Positions 52,731-62,320 of a DNA stretch of 64,000 nucleotides are shown piece by piece (within the stretch, counting starts at the first letter, position 1; every line of letters starts with the position of its first letter). Origin of the DNA: Psychrobacillus faecigallinarum (GTDB taxonomy: Bacteria > Bacillota > Bacilli > Bacillales_A > Planococcaceae). The notes below the pieces were generated by a model. It ran no database searches and was not told the DNA's origin. It saw only the letters and a list, made by a program, of their open reading frames with translations. The translations under genes and the position numbers were made by a program. Where the stretch lies: the NCBI RefSeq assembly GCF_014836595.1, contig NZ_JACSQO010000005.1:124001-188000 (forward strand), given 5' to 3'.

Positions 52731-53375
52731 TTAGGCTTTAACTGCTAAGTCTACTAAACGTTGAGCAGAAGCTTTTACTTCTTCCATACCTGAAGAAATG
52801 ATTTCTTGTGCTTTGTCAGGCATTGCGTTATGACCTTCAATAATTACTTCATCAATAATTTGCATACCGAAAACTCCACCAAATACTGCGCGCATGTAGT
52901 TTACAGCCATTTCCATTGGTGCTGCCTCAGGTGTAGAGTAAATACCACCGCGAGCGTTTAGGAAGATTGCTTTTTTATCTGTCATCAATTGAATCATGTT
53001 GCCTTGCGCATCATATTTAAATGCAAAGCCTGCAGCATATACATAATCAATGAAAGTTTGTAATTTAGCTGGAATAGTTAGATTCCATAATGGGAATGCA
53101 AATACTACAACATCTGCAGCAGTTAATAAATCCATTGCTTTTTGTTTAGCTGATAACAAGCGAGATTCAACATCAGTTAACTCTCCACCATTTTGTACTT
53201 TACCGAAAGCATTGAAAAGATCTTGTCCAAAGTATGGAGTGTCTTCTTCATATACGTCATAAACAGTTACGTTTACGTCTTTACCTTCAAGCTCAGCCAT
53301 GAATGTTTCATACATTTTACTTGAAATTGCCTCTGTTGCTGGACGATTATTTGCTTTTACTACTAATACGTTCAT
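52731..53375 (-). CDS. azoR: FMN-dependent NADH-azoreductase
   Basis: The 214-residue flavodoxin-like protein shows the AzoR motifs FAFPLWNLTIPAKLQTFIDY (FMN binding) and FLNARGGIYS. It reduces quinones and azo compounds with NADH in the cytoplasm, which protects against electrophile stress. AGGAG lies 7 bases before the ATG. It is a single gene. Confidence 0.93.
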   Translation of the reverse strand: MNVLVVKANNRPATEAISSKMYETFMAELEGKDVNVTVYDVYEEDTPYFGQDLFNAFGKVQNGGELTDVESRLLSAKQKAMDLLTAADVVVFAFPLWNLTIPAKLQTFIDYVYAAGFAFKYDAQGNMIQLMTDKKAIFLNARGGIYSTPEAAPMEMAVNYMRAVFGGVFGMQIIDEVIIEGHNAMPDKAQEIISSGMEEVKASAQRLVDLAVKA

Positions 53376-53625
53376 TTTAAAACTCCTCTATATATCTATA
53401 TGTTTTTTTAGGTTTTATTTATCTCACTTTCGAGACTTCTCTATATTATATTAATATAAGGTGACTGTCAAAAAGTTAGCTCATGTTAGTTATTTGATCA
53501 TTACAATAGATTTCTCCAGAATATTTGCAGCTATACCAAATAAATTATTCTTATTTTTCATCCATTTGGAAACTTTAACTATTCCTGTATTTGTTATACT
53601 ATTTATACAAAGGGAGGTGCCATGC

Positions 53626-53829
53626 TTGGAGGATATTATTGCTATATTTATTTTTTCTGCTATTGGCTTATCCTTGCTTAGCGTAATTGCTATTGGAGGC
53701 TACGTAACAGTAAAACAACAGCAGCATAAGCAAAAGGAATTAGAGATAGAGCTTTTGCGTTTAGAAAATGAAGCTTTTATGCTTTTGGAGCGAAAAGCTA
53801 TACGAGAAGGAAAACAGCTGGAGGAATAA
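53626..53829 (+). CDS. Small membrane protein with coiled-coil tail
   Basis: The protein has one membrane helix (IIAIFIFSAIGLSLLSVIAI) and then a charged coiled coil (KQQQHKQKELEIELLRLENE). I choose TTG 53626 because GGGAGGTG lies 6 bases before it; the longer frame from 53461 has no ribosome site and would place a second hydrophobic stretch upstream. The layout resembles PspB-like or small adaptor proteins. Function unknown. Confidence 0.6.
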   Translation: MEDIIAIFIFSAIGLSLLSVIAIGGYVTVKQQQHKQKELEIELLRLENEAFMLLERKAIREGKQLEE

Positions 53830-53901
53830 ATGGAGTCAATAAATAAAAAAGGTGCTCCTTGTAAATACCTTCACAAAGAGCACTATAATTGGTTTGAGTT
53901 A

Positions 53902-54339
53902 TTATAATCCTATTACATGAGTTGTGTCCGGAGATCTTCGGTCAAATATAAAGCCGTTTGCCCGATAAAAAGCATCAGCTTTTGTTGATTCGGTTTTAGT
54001 AGTGATTTCGTTGAATTGGCCTTTTGCGCCTACTAAAATTACTTTAAATAGCTCACTCCCGATTCCTTTTCTTCGGTAATCAGGCAAAGTATAAAATCGG
54101 TGTAATCTAGCAGAGTCTGATCCCAAGATATCACGATTCAGGCCACCAATCGCAACTAGCTCTTCTGCTTCCCAAGCACCATACAGTACTTCTCCCTGTT
54201 CACTAAATCTGTTTGTACCATCCTCATATTCAGATGCCAGTCTGGAGACAAAACGATACCCTTCTTTTTCGCTTTCTTCAATTAGCTTGGATACGTCGAC
54301 CTCTTTCAAATCAGAAATTCTTCTCACTTCGATTGCCAT
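53902..54339 (-). CDS. GNAT family N-acetyltransferase
   Basis: The 145-residue protein has the acetyl-CoA loop in YRRKGIGSELFKVI (motif A, RxxGxG/A) preceded by RFYTLPD and followed by a FYRANGF-type motif B (ADAFYRANGFIFD). GGAGG lies 6 bases before the ATG. The substrate is unknown. A weak hairpin (GTGCTC...GAGCAC, 53848-53890) follows the gene. Confidence 0.85.
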   Translation of the reverse strand: MAIEVRRISDLKEVDVSKLIEESEKEGYRFVSRLASEYEDGTNRFSEQGEVLYGAWEAEELVAIGGLNRDILGSDSARLHRFYTLPDYRRKGIGSELFKVILVGAKGQFNEITTKTESTKADAFYRANGFIFDRRSPDTTHVIGL

Positions 54340-54563
54340 ATACGTTCCTCCATTCTATTATAAAAAACGAACTCCTAGTATCTTTCTAGATAAGACCACT
54401 AAACCCCTTTATACCTATTATTATATTTTGTTTCCCACTATATTATACAGTCACAGATTATACATCAATGGTGAATCCTCTTGTACAGTTTTTCCATATG
54501 TTTCGCATTATAATGGAGACAATATGTTTACACATTCTATCTTGCTCTAAAAATGAAATATTA

Positions 54564-54594
54564 TAAAAAAACCATGCTAATTAAATAGCATGGT
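54564..54594 (-). terminator. Intrinsic terminator of trhO
   Basis: The stem ACCATGCTA / TAGCATGGT with a 6-base loop is followed on the minus strand by a T run. Confidence 0.82.
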
Positions 54595-54609
54595 TGATCA
54601 AAAATTATG

Positions 54610-55554
54610 TTAAATAGCAGCTAATCTAGCTTCTACTTCTTCTTCAGTTAAATTATGTTCTACAATATAGCGATTTCTTGGGTGCACACGACACTCATGT
54701 GAACAGCTACGAAGATATTTGTGTTCATTTTCTTCAGAACAAAGAATTTTGTCATTACAGTCTGGATTTGCACAGTTTACATATCGCTCGCAAGGTTCTC
54801 CAGTGAAATGGTCTTTCCCTACCACTACATGCTCGACTTGGTTAATCGGCACAGCTATACGCTCATCAAAAACGTACATTTGGCCATCCCACAGCTGACC
54901 ACGAACCTCTGGGTCTTTACCATAGGTAGCAATACCGCCGTGTAATTGAGCAACGTCTTCAAATCCTTCTCTTACTAACCAGCCAGAGAATTTTTCACAA
55001 CGGATTCCGCCAGTGCAATATGTTAATACCTTTTTACCTTCAAACAATTCCTTATTGTCATGAATCCATTCAGGAAGATCACGGAAGTTACGAATATCCG
55101 GACGGATTGCCCCACGGAAATGACCTAAGTCAAACTCATAATCATTACGAGCATCTATCACTATTGTATCTTCTGCTTGCATTTGCTCATAAAATTCTTT
55201 TGGAGACAAATATTTTCCTGTTAATTCATTAGGATTGATGTCTTCCTCTAATCCTAAATGAACAATTTCACGCTTAGGTCGAACGTGCATTTTTTTGAAT
55301 GCATGTCCATCCGCTTCATCTATTTTAAACACCATATCCGCGAAACGATTGTCCGCTTTCATCATGTCCATGTATGCGTCTGTTTGTTCAATTGTTCCGG
55401 AACAAGTTCCGTTAATACCTTCGTTCGATACTAAAATACGCCCTTTTAACCCAATTTCCTTACATGCAGCAAGATGTTCTTGTGCAAATATTACTGGATC
55501 TTCAATCGGGACATATTTGTAGTAAAGTAATACTCTGTATGCATTTGTGTCCAT
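54610..55554 (-). CDS. trhO: tRNA uridine(34) hydroxylase TrhO (rhodanese-like)
   Basis: The 314-residue protein has an N-terminal UPF0176 domain ([12 protein letters not shown]), a central rhodanese domain with active-site loop [10 protein letters not shown], and a C-terminal cysteine-rich zinc region ([18 protein letters not shown]). This is TrhO/YceA, which makes 5-hydroxyuridine at position 34 of tRNA. AAGGTGGAG lies 6 bases before the ATG. It is a single gene with its terminator. Confidence 0.93.
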   Translation of the reverse strand: MDTNAYRVLLYYKYVPIEDPVIFAQEHLAACKEIGLKGRILVSNEGINGTCSGTIEQTDAYMDMMKADNRFADMVFKIDEADGHAFKKMHVRPKREIVHLGLEEDINPNELTGKYLSPKEFYEQMQAEDTIVIDARNDYEFDLGHFRGAIRPDIRNFRDLPEWIHDNKELFEGKKVLTYCTGGIRCEKFSGWLVREGFEDVAQLHGGIATYGKDPEVRGQLWDGQMYVFDERIAVPINQVEHVVVGKDHFTGEPCERYVNCANPDCNDKILCSEENEHKYLRSCSHECRVHPRNRYIVEHNLTEEEVEARLAAI

Positions 55555-55722
55555 TTTTTACTCCACCTTTTCAAATTTTGTCCATCAATTTATCATAACA
55601 AATTAAATGTGAGAAGTTAAATAGTTAGTTTTATCAAAATTTGACCACGAGGAGTTTTCCATGTAATGCTACAGGCTTGAATCTCAAGTTCGCTCGACAA
55701 AATTTCCAAGAAACTTGGTGAA

Positions 55723-55793
55723 CGGTCATAAATATTTTTATCCGGTCATAAAACCTCGTTGAACGGTCATAAAAAAATCTATCCGGTCATAAG
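55723..55793. repeat. Four CGGTCATAA repeats at 20-21 base spacing
   Basis: CGGTCATAA starts at 55723, 55743, 55764 and 55784. The core is the same as at 33148-33200, more than 22 kb away, and both loci have GAACGG or TATCCGG joints before each core. Confidence 0.8.
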
Positions 55794-55858
55794 TCTATAC
55801 TCGCTGGGTCTAAACGGGATTCTTTTACTTGTTTTCATTGATTTTTCATTCTTTCATT

Positions 55859-56127
55859 AACATTTATAATATCTAATTGGATATTTACTCAAGATAGCTA
55901 GTCCTTCATCTGGAGAATCAGGATATTCGTTAAAAATACCATATGGATATCCGATAGTGTTTGCTATATACTGAGCGACATTTAAATTCTCACCTTCTTC
56001 AATACGCCATTACTTCCTGTAAAGAAATAATATCAGGATTTACTTTTTTTATTTCTTCACAAATTGCTATTAATCGGTCCTTCCACATTACTTGCTTATT
56101 CCAAATATTAAAGGTCGCTATTCTCAT
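55859..56127 (-). pseudogene. Endonuclease/exonuclease/phosphatase-family gene, frameshifted and truncated
   Basis: The minus strand starts MRIATFNIWNKQVMWKDRLI and reads VNPDIISLQEVMA before a stop; after a one-base shift it continues IEEGENLNVAQYIANTIGYP, then PDSPDEGLAILSKYPIR, the EEP-family metal-binding and active-site motifs (TFNIW, LQEV). It then ends after about 90 codons where some 200 would be expected. The gene is dead by a frameshift and a 3' deletion. Confidence 0.78.
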
Positions 56128-56217
56128 TACTTCTCCTATGGTATTTTGTATTTGGCTGTCACTTTTAAAGGAATGTCTTCGTTTAGACTTAAATTGATTC
56201 TCTCTTTAACCATAAAA

Positions 56218-56245
56218 CAAGCAGAAAGCTTTTGCTCTCTGCTTG
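56218..56245 (-). terminator. Intrinsic terminator of the ugp operon
   Basis: The stem CAAGCAGA / TCTGCTTG is followed on the minus strand by TTTTATGG-like U-rich sequence. Confidence 0.7.
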
Positions 56246-56254
56246 CTTTCTTAT

Positions 56255-57616
56255 TTATTTTGTTTTGTTAGCTATATCGATTGCTCGATTAGTTCCTTCT
56301 GCTGCAGCATCTAGCGCTTCTTTAGGATCCATCCCTTGGTATAGATTCTCTAAAGCTGTGACGATTTGCTGACGAGATTCTGGGAAAACCGAGATTAAAG
56401 CTCCCTGAGTAGCAATAGAAGGCTCCGTGCTTTGAAGCTGCTCCACCGTTACTTTTAACTGTGGCATCTCTTCCCAAGCTTTTTTTACGATATCTTCTTC
56501 ATATGCGGATGGGTTGATCGCAAAGTAACCTGTATCTAAATGCCATTTTGCTTGGACCTCTGGAGTAGTTAGATATTTCATGAATTCCCAGGCCGCTTTT
56601 TGCTCAATTTCTGCGATTCCCTTAGACATCCATAGAGATGCCCCTCCGATTACAACACCTTTACGATCTACTTCATCTGCATAAGGAATGTATGCTGCCC
56701 CTACTTCAAATGGTGCGTTATCAATGATTCCACGTACACCTGCGGAAGAATCCATATACATAGCCACTTTCCCTGATTGGAAGGCAGCTCGGATGTCATC
56801 CCAGTTCGTTCCGAAGTTACCAAATGTGCCAGCTTTATTCATTGTATTTAGGAATTCAAATACACGTTGACCTTCTTCTCCGTTGAAAACTGCTTCGGTT
56901 GCGTCACCTGCGCGGCCATTTTCTTCATTTACATACAGTCCACCTTGTGTCGCTACTAGCTGCTCGAAGAACCAGCCGTATGTCAGCATAGAGAAGCCCT
57001 TCATTTCATCTGTTTTAAGCTTAGCAGCTGCATCAATTACCTCTTGGAAAGTTTTAGGAGGATTCTCAGGATCTAAGCCAGCTTCCTTGAAAGCATCCTT
57101 GTTATAAAGCATTACCGGTGTAGAAGAGTTAAACGGCATAGAGTATAATTCACCATCTAAAGAATAATAATTTAAAATGTTTTCCTCTAATTGAGACAAA
57201 TCATAGTTATCTTCATCGATAAATTTTTGCATTGGCTCGATGAATCCACTTTCAATCATATATTTAGTCCCTACCTCAAACACCTGCGTTATGGCTGGAG
57301 CATCTGCAGTACCACCAACACTACGAAGCTTAGTTAATGATTCTTCATAAGATCCTTGGAATTCTGCCTTAACTTCATAGTCATCCTGTGATGCATTAAA
57401 GTCTGCGACAAGACTGTCTAGAGCAGTCTGCCCTGATCCTGACATAGCATGCCAGAAGGAAATGACTGTTTTACCTTCTTCTGATTTTTCAACATCTTCA
57501 TCGCTTTTTTGCACAGGTTCTGTTGACGATCCCTCATCACTATTTGTACAGGCAGCTAATGCTAGAATACCTAATAAAATCATGAACAACCACGTAAACT
57601 TAAACTTCTTTCCCAT
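56255..57616 (-). CDS. ugpB: Glycerol-3-phosphate/glycerophosphodiester-binding lipoprotein (UgpB-like)
   Basis: The protein of about 453 residues has a lipoprotein signal with lipobox LAAC and a family 1 sugar-binding fold beginning VISFWHAMSGSGQTAL, the hallmark of UgpB. GKVAMYMDSSAGVRG and the WEFMKYLTTPEVQAKWH block agree. The ATG at 57616 is chosen with AGAGGTG 7 bases before it. It is the last gene of ugpC-A-E-B and delivers substrate to UgpAE. Divergent lies a lipoprotein phosphodiesterase, which supports glycerophosphodiesters as substrate. Confidence 0.88.
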   Translation of the reverse strand: MGKKFKFTWLFMILLGILALAACTNSDEGSSTEPVQKSDEDVEKSEEGKTVISFWHAMSGSGQTALDSLVADFNASQDDYEVKAEFQGSYEESLTKLRSVGGTADAPAITQVFEVGTKYMIESGFIEPMQKFIDEDNYDLSQLEENILNYYSLDGELYSMPFNSSTPVMLYNKDAFKEAGLDPENPPKTFQEVIDAAAKLKTDEMKGFSMLTYGWFFEQLVATQGGLYVNEENGRAGDATEAVFNGEEGQRVFEFLNTMNKAGTFGNFGTNWDDIRAAFQSGKVAMYMDSSAGVRGIIDNAPFEVGAAYIPYADEVDRKGVVIGGASLWMSKGIAEIEQKAAWEFMKYLTTPEVQAKWHLDTGYFAINPSAYEEDIVKKAWEEMPQLKVTVEQLQSTEPSIATQGALISVFPESRQQIVTALENLYQGMDPKEALDAAAEGTNRAIDIANKTK

Positions 57617-57650
57617 TTCATACACCTCTTTTTTTAGTTTGGAACAACTG

Positions 57651-58463
57651 TTATTTTAAAGCCCCTTGCGTTAACCCCTTTTGCAATTGCTTTTGTCCTA
57701 AAAACAATAGTAATAGTGTTGGAATAATAACTACGATTACCCCTGCCATCACCACCCCCCATTCTGTTGCAACCTCTTGCGACTGCAACTGCTTCAAACC
57801 AATTTGTACCGTTCGAACGGAATTATTGGTTGTAACTAACAGCGGCCATAAATACATATTCCATGTTGTTAAGAACCCATAAGCTCCTAGTGTTACTAAA
57901 CTAGTTTTAGAAACTGGTAGAATCACACGTATGAAAAAAGCGAATCGGCTCAGTCCTGCAATTTGAGAAGCCTCATGTAGCTCCTTCGGTATTGTTTTGA
58001 AGTGCTGTCTGAGTAAAAATGTCCCGAATGCTAATGCAAAGAATGGTAGTGTCATACCTTGATATGTGTTAATCCAATTCAGATTTTGAATGGTAAAGAA
58101 ATTGGGTATCATCGTCGCTTCCCAAGGTATCATCATTGTGGAGATAAACAGGAAGAATACAAAATCCCTTCCTTTAAATGGGATAAAAACAAATGCATAG
58201 GCTGCTAGACTACAAACAACTAGCTGCCCTAGCATGACCCCAAACGAAACAATAAAGCTGTTGATCAAATAATTTAACAAAGGCAGGCGATCAAACACCT
58301 TCACATAATTATCAAAGCTAAAGGTAGAAGGGAGGAATTTTCCCTGTAAAATTTCTCCTCCAGTCATGAAGCTTACCATTAAGGCATAGATAATTGGGAA
58401 AAACATAATAAGGGCAGTAATGATCAATAAAAAATAAACGACGGAGCGCTTAAATATTCTCAT
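57651..58463 (-). CDS. ugpE: Glycerol-3-phosphate ABC importer permease (UgpE-like)
   Basis: The 270-residue permease has six membrane segments and the EAA loop ELHEASQIAGLSRFAFFIRVILPVSK-like sequence (EASQIAGLSRFAFF). It belongs to the MalG group. It overlaps ugpA by 4 bases and lies 34 bases before ugpB. With UgpA it forms the channel. Confidence 0.88.
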   Translation of the reverse strand: MRIFKRSVVYFLLIITALIMFFPIIYALMVSFMTGGEILQGKFLPSTFSFDNYVKVFDRLPLLNYLINSFIVSFGVMLGQLVVCSLAAYAFVFIPFKGRDFVFFLFISTMMIPWEATMIPNFFTIQNLNWINTYQGMTLPFFALAFGTFLLRQHFKTIPKELHEASQIAGLSRFAFFIRVILPVSKTSLVTLGAYGFLTTWNMYLWPLLVTTNNSVRTVQIGLKQLQSQEVATEWGVVMAGVIVVIIPTLLLLFLGQKQLQKGLTQGALK

Positions 58464-59395
58464 TGGTAATGCACCTTCTTTTCACCTAGCTTAAACTGTA
58501 ATATCGTAACGATTAAAATACATACAAACAAGAACACTGCCTGCGCACTTGCTGTACCGAATTGGTAGTTAACAAATGCCTCTCGATAAATGGAATACAC
58601 TATAAGATTAGTAGATTGGGAAGGTCCACCCTTCGTTAAAATATCCACCTGTCCAAACGTTTGAAATGCATTAATGAGTGAGATCGTAATGATAAAAAAC
58701 AAGGTAGGAGATAACATTGGAATAGTTATTCTTCTCAAACGATACCAATAGCTTGCTCCGTCAATACGTGCACTTTCATATAAGTGCTCATCAATATTTT
58801 GTAGTCCTCCTAGCAATATCAGAAAGCAGAAGCCTGTGTTCAACCATATAGTAGTCAATGACACAGATAGCAATGCCCATGTCGGGTCTAGCAGCCATTC
58901 AACTTGTGGAAGATTTAAAATGGCAAGCACTTTATTGAACATTCCAATACTCGGATGGAACAGGAATAACCATACAACAGAAGACGCTGCCACAGAAACT
59001 CCCATAGTAGAAGCATAGATCGTACGGAAGAACCCAATTCCTTTTAGCTTTTCATTGGCAAGGAGTGCGAGCCCTAGCGCTATAATAATTCCTGTAGGAA
59101 CTGTATACAATACAAATAGGAATGTGGCCTTTATACTATTTAGAAATGCTGACGATTCAAGCAAATACGCATAATTTTCAAGACCAACAAATACTGCAGC
59201 CTCTCCTGCTTGATTGGTTAAGAAAAAGCTTAAATAAATTGTTCGAAACATCGGATAAAAAACAAACACAGAAAATAATATAATAGATGGCAATAAATAT
59301 AGGAGAGCAGTCCGGGCATCCAATGAACGCTTCCAAATACTTTTCTTTTGCTTCGATTTAGCGGCTGTCATATGCTTCGATTTCACTACTGTCAT
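58460..59395 (-). CDS. ugpA: Glycerol-3-phosphate ABC importer permease (UgpA-like)
   Basis: The 311-residue MalF-group permease has six membrane segments and the EAA loop ESARIDGASYWYRLRRITIP. An N-terminal basic stretch with two KSKHMTAAKSK-like repeats is unusual. It overlaps ugpC by 4 bases and ugpE by 4, so the operon is translationally coupled. Confidence 0.88.
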   Translation of the reverse strand: MTVVKSKHMTAAKSKQKKSIWKRSLDARTALLYLLPSIILFSVFVFYPMFRTIYLSFFLTNQAGEAAVFVGLENYAYLLESSAFLNSIKATFLFVLYTVPTGIIIALGLALLANEKLKGIGFFRTIYASTMGVSVAASSVVWLFLFHPSIGMFNKVLAILNLPQVEWLLDPTWALLSVSLTTIWLNTGFCFLILLGGLQNIDEHLYESARIDGASYWYRLRRITIPMLSPTLFFIITISLINAFQTFGQVDILTKGGPSQSTNLIVYSIYREAFVNYQFGTASAQAVFLFVCILIVTILQFKLGEKKVHYQ

Positions 59396-60522
59396 ACGAA
59401 TACCTCTTTACCAAATACATGGTTTTCTACATCAGAAGGTTTTTTAATAATCTCCTTCGTCACGCTATCAAAGAAACAAAAGGAATCATAATTCATAATT
59501 ACTGGAATTTTATCACCTACAGCTATTTGCCATTGGCCGCTCCATTTTACTTGCCATTGCTGATCATTCAATAAAAATGAAAACACCGTTTCATTTCCTA
59601 AAATCTCGACATTTACAATTTCGACAACTACTTTTTCCTCAATAGTTGATTCCTTAGTTGCGGCTTTAATATGTTCCGGACGGATGCCAACAATTACATT
59701 GTCTGTGAGGTAATGTGCGTCCTCAGCAGGCACTGGGATAGTAATTAAATCATTCAATACAATAGCGTGCTTCTCTTTACTTCCAACGCCTTCGGCAATA
59801 TTCATTGGTGGTGAACCAATAAAAGTAGCTACAAATGGATTAGCTGGATTATTATAAATATCAATTGGCTTGCCTATCTGTTGAATGGATCCTTCATGCA
59901 GAATCATAATGCGATCACCCATAGTCATCGCCTCAATTTGGTCATGTGTTACATAGATCATTGTAATTCCAAGTCTGCGTTGAATCTGTCTTATTTCCGA
60001 TCTCATATGTGCGCGAAGCTTCGCATCTAAGTTGGATAATGGTTCATCCATTAAGCAAATTGGTGCTTGGTTTACGATAGCTCGAGCAAGAGCAACGCGT
60101 TGTCTTTGCCCTCCTGAAAGCTCTCTCGGCTTGCGCTTTAAGTAATCAGAAAGTCCAAGCATCTGAGCAACTTCCTTTGTTCGATTAGCCCGTTCTTCTT
60201 TAGAAATTTTCTTTACGTGCAAACCAAACTGGATATTTTCCTCCACAGTAAGATGAGGATATAAGGCGTAATTTTGAAATACCATGGACAAATCACGCTT
60301 ACTTGGAGGTAAATCATTCACTTCCTGCTCACCAATTTTGAGCACTCCTCCTGTTATCTCTTCTAGCCCTGCGATCATTCGTAGCATTGTACTTTTTCCA
60401 CACCCCGATGGCCCAACAAGTACAAAGAATTCCCCTGGTTCAATCGTTACGTTAATATTAGAGATAACGCTAGATTGTTTGTCATACGACTTAGAGATGT
60501 CAATCAGTTCTACTCGCTTCAA
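59392..60522 (-). CDS. ugpC: ATPase of the glycerol-3-phosphate importer (UgpC/MsmK-like)
   Basis: The 376-residue ATPase has Walker A GPSGCGKST (residues 37-45), signature LSGGQRQR, Walker B ICLMDEP and the C-terminal TOBE/OB extension typical of UgpC, MalK and MsmK. The start is TTG at 60522 with GGGGGAA 5 bases upstream. It is first in the operon, 220 bases from the divergent phosphodiesterase gene. Confidence 0.9.
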   Translation of the reverse strand: MKRVELIDISKSYDKQSSVISNINVTIEPGEFFVLVGPSGCGKSTMLRMIAGLEEITGGVLKIGEQEVNDLPPSKRDLSMVFQNYALYPHLTVEENIQFGLHVKKISKEERANRTKEVAQMLGLSDYLKRKPRELSGGQRQRVALARAIVNQAPICLMDEPLSNLDAKLRAHMRSEIRQIQRRLGITMIYVTHDQIEAMTMGDRIMILHEGSIQQIGKPIDIYNNPANPFVATFIGSPPMNIAEGVGSKEKHAIVLNDLITIPVPAEDAHYLTDNVIVGIRPEHIKAATKESTIEEKVVVEIVNVEILGNETVFSFLLNDQQWQVKWSGQWQIAVGDKIPVIMNYDSFCFFDSVTKEIIKKPSDVENHVFGKEVFV

Positions 60523-60555
60523 AAGATTTCCCCCATCCTCTATTCAATTATGTAA

Positions 60556-60647
60556 CTATAAACATTAGGTTTATAGAGTTTACTATGAAAGCTAGCAAAA
60601 AATGATTCTATTCAGCTTCCATAGTTATGTTATCTTTTCATAACTAT
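60556..60647 (-). promoter_or_regulatory. Inverted repeats upstream of the ugp operon
   Basis: Two inverted repeats lie in the leader: CTATAAAC-N5-GTTTATAG (60556-60576) and ATAGTTATG-N9-CATAACTAT (60621-60647). Either could be an operator for the ugp operon. No regulator gene is adjacent. Confidence 0.5.
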
Positions 60648-60679
60648 ATTACTAAACCGAATATTCTAAAGTAAAGAAA

Positions 60680-60724
60680 TTTACAATTTTTACAGAATAT
60701 TTACTTTTAGATAAAAAGTTTACA
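60680..60724 (+). promoter_or_regulatory. PhoP-box-like repeats before the phosphodiesterase gene
   Basis: TTTACA-like hexamers start at 60680, 60689, 60700 and 60719, roughly one or two helical turns apart, as in Bacillus PhoP boxes (TTAACA/TTTACA with short spacers). They lie 20-60 bases before the ATG. This suggests induction by phosphate starvation. Confidence 0.5.
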
Positions 60725-60742
60725 TCTTTGGAGGACATATTT

Positions 60743-61609
60743 ATGCGCAAAAGTAGTTTAATTTTATTGATTTTCATTGTGCTCATTGGCGGATGTAAAG
60801 GGAGCGAAGTAACACCTATTGCTTCAGATGAGTTTTTTGTCATCGCGCATAGAGGGGCATCCACCTATGCACCAGAGCATACAATGGTAGCTTACGAGGT
60901 TGCTGAGCAACTAGGTGCGACCTATATTGAAATTGACCTACAAATGACCAAGGATGGCTCCCTAATAGCCATGCATGACGAAAAAGTGGACCGAACCACA
61001 GATGGGGAAGGTTTAGTAAAGGACTTCACATTAGAAGAATTAAAAGAATTGAATGCAGGAAAGTGGTTTAATGATGCGTATCCAGAATTCGCTAACGAAG
61101 TGTATGAAAAGGTTCGAGTTCCCACACTAAGAGAAATATTTGAGAATTTTGGGGATAGAGTAAACTATTATATTGAAATGAAGTCCCCAAAAATATATGA
61201 GGACATGGAAGAAGAATTGCTTGCTTTGCTAGAGGAATATAACTTGCTAAATCACCAATCGGAAATACCAAAAGTGATCGTTCAATCCTTTAATCGTGCT
61301 AGTTTAATAGAGTTTCATGAGCTGGAGCCAAGTATCCCCCTTATTCAATTGCTCAGCTATAAGGAGAAAGCAGAGCTAACCAACCAAGAGATTAAAAGCT
61401 TAAACATCTATGCTAGCGGCATAGGTGTAAACGTGAATGCCGTGGACGGTACCTTTATTCATGAAGCCCAGGAAAATGGGTTAAAGGTTCATCTGTTTTC
61501 CCTTAAAAGTGAAGCAGACATAAAAAAAGCCTTGATTTACAAGGCTGATGGTATTTTCGCAGATGCTCCCAATATAGCAATAGACATTTTACAAAATACC
61601 GAGGATTAA
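60743..61609 (+). CDS. Lipoprotein glycerophosphodiester phosphodiesterase (GlpQ-like)
   Basis: The 288-residue protein has a lipoprotein signal ending LIGGC and a GDPD TIM-barrel starting VIAHRGASTYAPEHTMVAYE, with the catalytic H and metal ligands IEIDLQMTKDG and MHDEKVDRTTDG. It cleaves glycerophosphodiesters to glycerol-3-phosphate and an alcohol outside the membrane. ATG 60743 has GGAGG 8 bases before it. It is divergent from ugpC, so the gene pair supplies and imports glycerol-3-phosphate. A PhoP-like box precedes it. Confidence 0.9.
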   Translation: MRKSSLILLIFIVLIGGCKGSEVTPIASDEFFVIAHRGASTYAPEHTMVAYEVAEQLGATYIEIDLQMTKDGSLIAMHDEKVDRTTDGEGLVKDFTLEELKELNAGKWFNDAYPEFANEVYEKVRVPTLREIFENFGDRVNYYIEMKSPKIYEDMEEELLALLEEYNLLNHQSEIPKVIVQSFNRASLIEFHELEPSIPLIQLLSYKEKAELTNQEIKSLNIYASGIGVNVNAVDGTFIHEAQENGLKVHLFSLKSEADIKKALIYKADGIFADAPNIAIDILQNTED

Positions 61610-61611
61610 AT

Positions 61612-62058
61612 CTATTGCTTTAAAGCGTGCTCACAAATTCGCTTAAAATGTATTTCAAACTTTTCATTATCTTCTCTTTGACGTTTCCGTGGTCCCTTCG
61701 TTCGACCACCTGCTTGTCTGATTTTTTTAGATATATGTCTACTATCTAACAGCTGATCTATGTTTTCTGGTGTAAACCATCTTCCATTTTGGTCTATCGC
61801 AAAGCCTTGCTTAGCTAGAACCATCGCTGCTAATCCATAATCCTGGGTGACAACAATGTCGCCCTTTTTTACTTTATTTACAAGCACAAAATCCACCGCA
61901 TCCGCACCTTTAGAAACCATGACTGTTTCTGCTCCTTCTCTTTGCATATAATGTGCGGTGTCACATAATAACGTTACCTTCAAATTGAACTGTTTTGCTA
62001 TATCTATCGTTAAGTCCACTACTGGACAACCATCTGCATCCACTAGTACATTCACCAT
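61612..62058 (-). CDS. YaiI/YqxD family protein (DUF188)
   Basis: The 148-residue protein matches the family throughout: VLVDADGCPVVDL at the start, the VTQDYGLAAMVL PIN-like block, and the C-terminal basic GGRTKGPRKRQRED. The fold is PIN-like and a nuclease role has been suggested but not proven. The ATG at 62058 is chosen with AGGGGTG 6 bases before it. It converges with the phosphodiesterase gene at a 2-base distance. Confidence 0.88.
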   Translation of the reverse strand: MVNVLVDADGCPVVDLTIDIAKQFNLKVTLLCDTAHYMQREGAETVMVSKGADAVDFVLVNKVKKGDIVVTQDYGLAAMVLAKQGFAIDQNGRWFTPENIDQLLDSRHISKKIRQAGGRTKGPRKRQREDNEKFEIHFKRICEHALKQ

Positions 62059-62275
62059 GTCGAGCACCCCTATCAGCTATTTATCCCTCATTGTATACTA
62101 AATGAGCATTTTTATGAATTTAGGAAACAACGCTTCTAGCTTAGCTTATAAAAAAACGCTAGAATCTACTTGCAAAATTTCTGATTTTTGCTTTTACAGA
62201 AACTCTCCACTTCCTTGGGCAAGCAGACTTTTTATATCTTAAAGTAGAAAAAGCATTACAATTCTTTTTAAGTTA

Positions 62276-62309
62276 AAAAGGTATGAAGAAGTATATCTCC
62301 ATACCTTTT
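62276..62309. terminator. Intrinsic terminator
   Basis: The stem AAAAGGTATG / CATACCTTTT with an internal GAAG loop ends the importer transcript on the minus strand. Confidence 0.75.
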
Positions 62310-62320
62310 GTCGATTGGAT

